Below are positions 62,327 to 64,000 of a DNA stretch of 64,000 nt, one piece after another. Both the position numbers and the translations under genes were made by a program. The stretch is taken from the NCBI GenBank assembly GCA_017962085.1, contig JAGCWA010000053.1:1-64000 (forward strand), in the 5' to 3' direction. The stretch's first letter is position 1. Each line of letters starts with the position of its first letter. The notes beneath the pieces are model-generated. The model had not been told where the DNA came from. It saw only the letters and a program-made list of their open reading frames with translations, and did no database searches. Source of the stretch: Paludibacteraceae bacterium (GTDB lineage: Bacteria > Bacteroidota > Bacteroidia > Bacteroidales > Paludibacteraceae).

Positions 62327-62980
62327 TTAAAAATTAAACTGTAAACCTACCGATGCTATCGGGTAGTTGAGTTCCACGAACCGTTTTCCGGGGAGGAAAC
62401 ATGGCAAATTACATTCCGCTTTCACCCCAAAATGTTGGGTGAACATCCACTTCGCACCAAAATAATGGCACAGGAACATCTCGAGATCTCCCGTTACAAT
62501 CATTTCCCCACCCGCGTGAGGAGTGTCATTGAATCCATAAAAGGAACAACCGAGTTGAGCTCCCGCATAGACATCCAGATTCTTCACGAACTCCCAATGG
62601 AACGCACTGCGAACGGAAACCGGCATGGCCCAAGAGGTCCGAGTACATTCCCCCCGATCCTCCATAGTCTGCTCATCCTCGTTATAAACCCAATCGTGGT
62701 GATCAAACATGTTCTGCGCATAACCAATATAGAGACCCAAATCAACAGCACCATTGTCTCCGAACCTTTTCGTGTGGCAGAAACCATCCTTCAAGCCTAT
62801 CATGGCATCCAAGGAAATGAACGGCATACCTTTGCCAAGAATTCTATTGAAGGTCGGGAAACCCGACATAACACCCAAGGAGAATTTACCCGCATTGGCG
62901 AACTGAATCTTCTCCACATTCGATGCACTTGCACACATAACCGTGAACAAAGCTGCGATAATCAACAATATTTTTCTCAT
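62327..62980 (-). CDS. outer-membrane barrel-like protein
   Basis: A 217-residue secreted protein (signal peptide MRKILLIIAALFTVMCASA). Alternating strands with aromatic girdle residues and the final SVGLQFNF suggest a small outer-membrane beta-barrel. It shares style but no obvious identity with the gene at 10127. The function is unknown. The ATG at 62980 starts the signal peptide. Confidence 0.65.
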   Translation of the reverse strand: MRKILLIIAALFTVMCASASNVEKIQFANAGKFSLGVMSGFPTFNRILGKGMPFISLDAMIGLKDGFCHTKRFGDNGAVDLGLYIGYAQNMFDHHDWVYNEDEQTMEDRGECTRTSWAMPVSVRSAFHWEFVKNLDVYAGAQLGCSFYGFNDTPHAGGEMIVTGDLEMFLCHYFGAKWMFTQHFGVKAECNLPCFLPGKRFVELNYPIASVGLQFNF

Positions 62981-63334
62981 CTTACTTACATTAAACAATT
63001 ACTAATCCAACATGATCAAACAACTCGCTAGCGATATGAAAAATAGAGGTTAACCATCTATTGGATTTACGGATTTATGGATTTTTTATTGCATTTAGGT
63101 TGATAAATATTTATAAATAGAAATTCATCATCAACGGTCACAAGGCAAAAAACATTTATGAAATACATCATCGAGCACTCCGTTTGTTGGCTCGCCCACT
63201 AAGTAGTTGACAAAAATGTTGTATATTTGCATGAATGGTAAAAAAATTTGAATGAGATAGGAATCATTCTCAAAAGGATATTTCCAATCATCTGTAATTT
63301 TATAATCTATGGAGACAATTAATACCTGAATAGT
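62981..63334. other. AT-rich intergenic region
   Basis: No gene is seen in these 354 bp. TATATTTG at 63222-63229 is an isolated -7 box on the plus strand that could serve the KilA-N region. Confidence 0.5.
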
Positions 63335-63442
63335 ATGGCAAAAAAGAGTATGATAACGATAAAGGATGTGAATATCAGAATGATGACAGTCAATGGCATT
63401 GATTACATCTGTATTCTTCGATGTGCTGTACGAAGCGCATAA
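63335..63442 (+). pseudogene. truncated KilA-N-like N-terminus
   Basis: A 35-codon frame, MAKKSMITIKDVNI...VNGIDYICI, resembles the start of the intact gene that follows (MAKIKVENTEITVV...NEDYISL) and then stops. The frame shifts to unrelated sequence after ICI. It is most likely the remnant of a tandem duplicate, or a very short decayed copy. Confidence 0.5.
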
Positions 63443-63514
63443 TAGAATCCGCCTATTGGGGGAAAACGGTATGAGCTACATAATCATAATAAGAAACTAC
63501 CAAAATCAATATCT

Positions 63515-64000
63515 ATGGCAAAGATAAAAGTTGAAAATACAGAAATAACAGTCGTTAGCGTACAAAACGAAGACTACATCTCCCTAACCGATATGGCACA
63601 TAGCCAGATGCAAGAGCACATAGTATTCAGATGGATGAGTTTGAAGAGTACTATTGAATATTTGGGCGAATGGGAGATGTTGTATAACCCCAATTTTAAT
63701 TGTACCGAATTCGATACAATTAGGAATGCGGCAGGAAGCAACAACTTTGTTTTGTCTGTCAAGGCATGGATTGAGCGAACGGGCGCAATCGGCATTATAG
63801 CTAAAGCTGGACGTTATGGAGGCACATATGCGCACAGAGACATTGCTTATCACTTCGGCATGTGGATAAGTCCGCGCTTCCAACTTTTACTCGTCAAGGA
63901 ATATCAAAGGCTCAAAACTGACGAACAGAAGCAACTTACATGGACGGCCAAGCGTGAACTCTCGAAAATCAACTACCGCATCCATACCGATGCCATCAAG
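63515..64000 (+). CDS. KilA-N domain protein, cut by the window end
   Basis: An open frame of 162 codons that continues beyond the window. NEDYISLTDMAH near residue 18, VLSVKAWIERTGAIGI and GRYGGTYAHRDIAYHFGMWIS (cited in part) are the KilA-N DNA-binding domain, found in phage and large-virus proteins and in many Bacteroidales chromosomal genes, often near mobile elements. What follows (KEYQRLKTDEQ) begins the usual helical C-terminal part. Confidence 0.88.
   Translation, partial: MAKIKVENTEITVVSVQNEDYISLTDMAHSQMQEHIVFRWMSLKSTIEYLGEWEMLYNPNFNCTEFDTIRNAAGSNNFVLSVKAWIERTGAIGIIAKAGRYGGTYAHRDIAYHFGMWISPRFQLLLVKEYQRLKTDEQKQLTWTAKRELSKINYRIHTDAIK

Noticed and set aside
62090..62344. 84-codon plus-strand frame after hsp20
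   Set aside because: It begins inside the hsp20 terminator, has no promoter or family likeness, and overlaps the end of the barrel gene.

Overview
The window comes from a Bacteroidota chromosome, almost certainly order Bacteroidales. Four things point there. Gene neighbourhoods are typical (ftsX-DUF3098-uppP-truB-queA; bamD with an atypical RNA polymerase omega; FKBP lipoproteins next to a DHH phosphoesterase; degenerate M23-dxr-rseP). The -7 boxes have the TAnnTTTG form of the Bacteroidota primary sigma factor, and the two best have TTTG exactly 19 bp upstream. Shine-Dalgarno sequences are mostly absent. Three large secreted proteins end in C-terminal regions resembling type IX secretion (T9SS) sorting domains. 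I cannot place it below order level.

Layout. 1-544: a 42-bp tandem repeat and the metG promoter. 545-5398: metG, then three secreted paralogues with a shared N-terminal domain. 5520-10789 (minus): a DUF6873-like protein, an Elp3-like radical SAM protein, a PQQ-like propeller, an SGNH hydrolase and a small barrel-like protein. 10884-13818: a secreted esterase and an EptA-like phosphoethanolamine transferase. 13906-16740 (minus): two secreted proteins built of DUF4377-like repeats, a YiiX-like cysteine hydrolase and two DUF3791 proteins. 16807-24767 (minus): ileS, queA, truB, uppP, DUF3098, ftsX, coaD. 25037-29827: a giant RCC1-repeat protein made by a 2,292-bp internal duplication. 30001-34819: hemW, a DUF4143 ATPase behind four phased 16-bp repeats, yraN, sufS and sufE. 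35616-40346: a giant GLUG/Cys-rich surface protein. 40379-54000: a glycosyltransferase, then mostly housekeeping genes (bamD, omega, tRNA-Pro, rpe, comEC-like, DHH, two FKBP lipoproteins, trmH, degenerate M23, dxr, rseP, CNNM/CBS). 53983-62064: a DUF2027-Smr protein, a NifX-like protein, a second queA bracketed by inverted hairpin arrays, a secreted dikinase-like protein, a two-subunit chromate transporter, trmO, and hsp20 behind a sigma-54-type promoter. 62327-64000: a barrel-like protein and a KilA-N region with a broken and an intact, window-truncated copy.

Most genes are ordinary core functions: translation, tRNA modification, envelope assembly and Fe-S supply. The parts worth a second look are the phased operator-like array before the DUF4143 ATPase; the hairpin arrays around the orphan queA paralogue; the signal-peptide-bearing protein with glucan-water-dikinase-like domain order; the paired DUF3791 genes without a visible toxin; the two giant mosaic surface proteins; and the sigma-54-like hsp20 control region.
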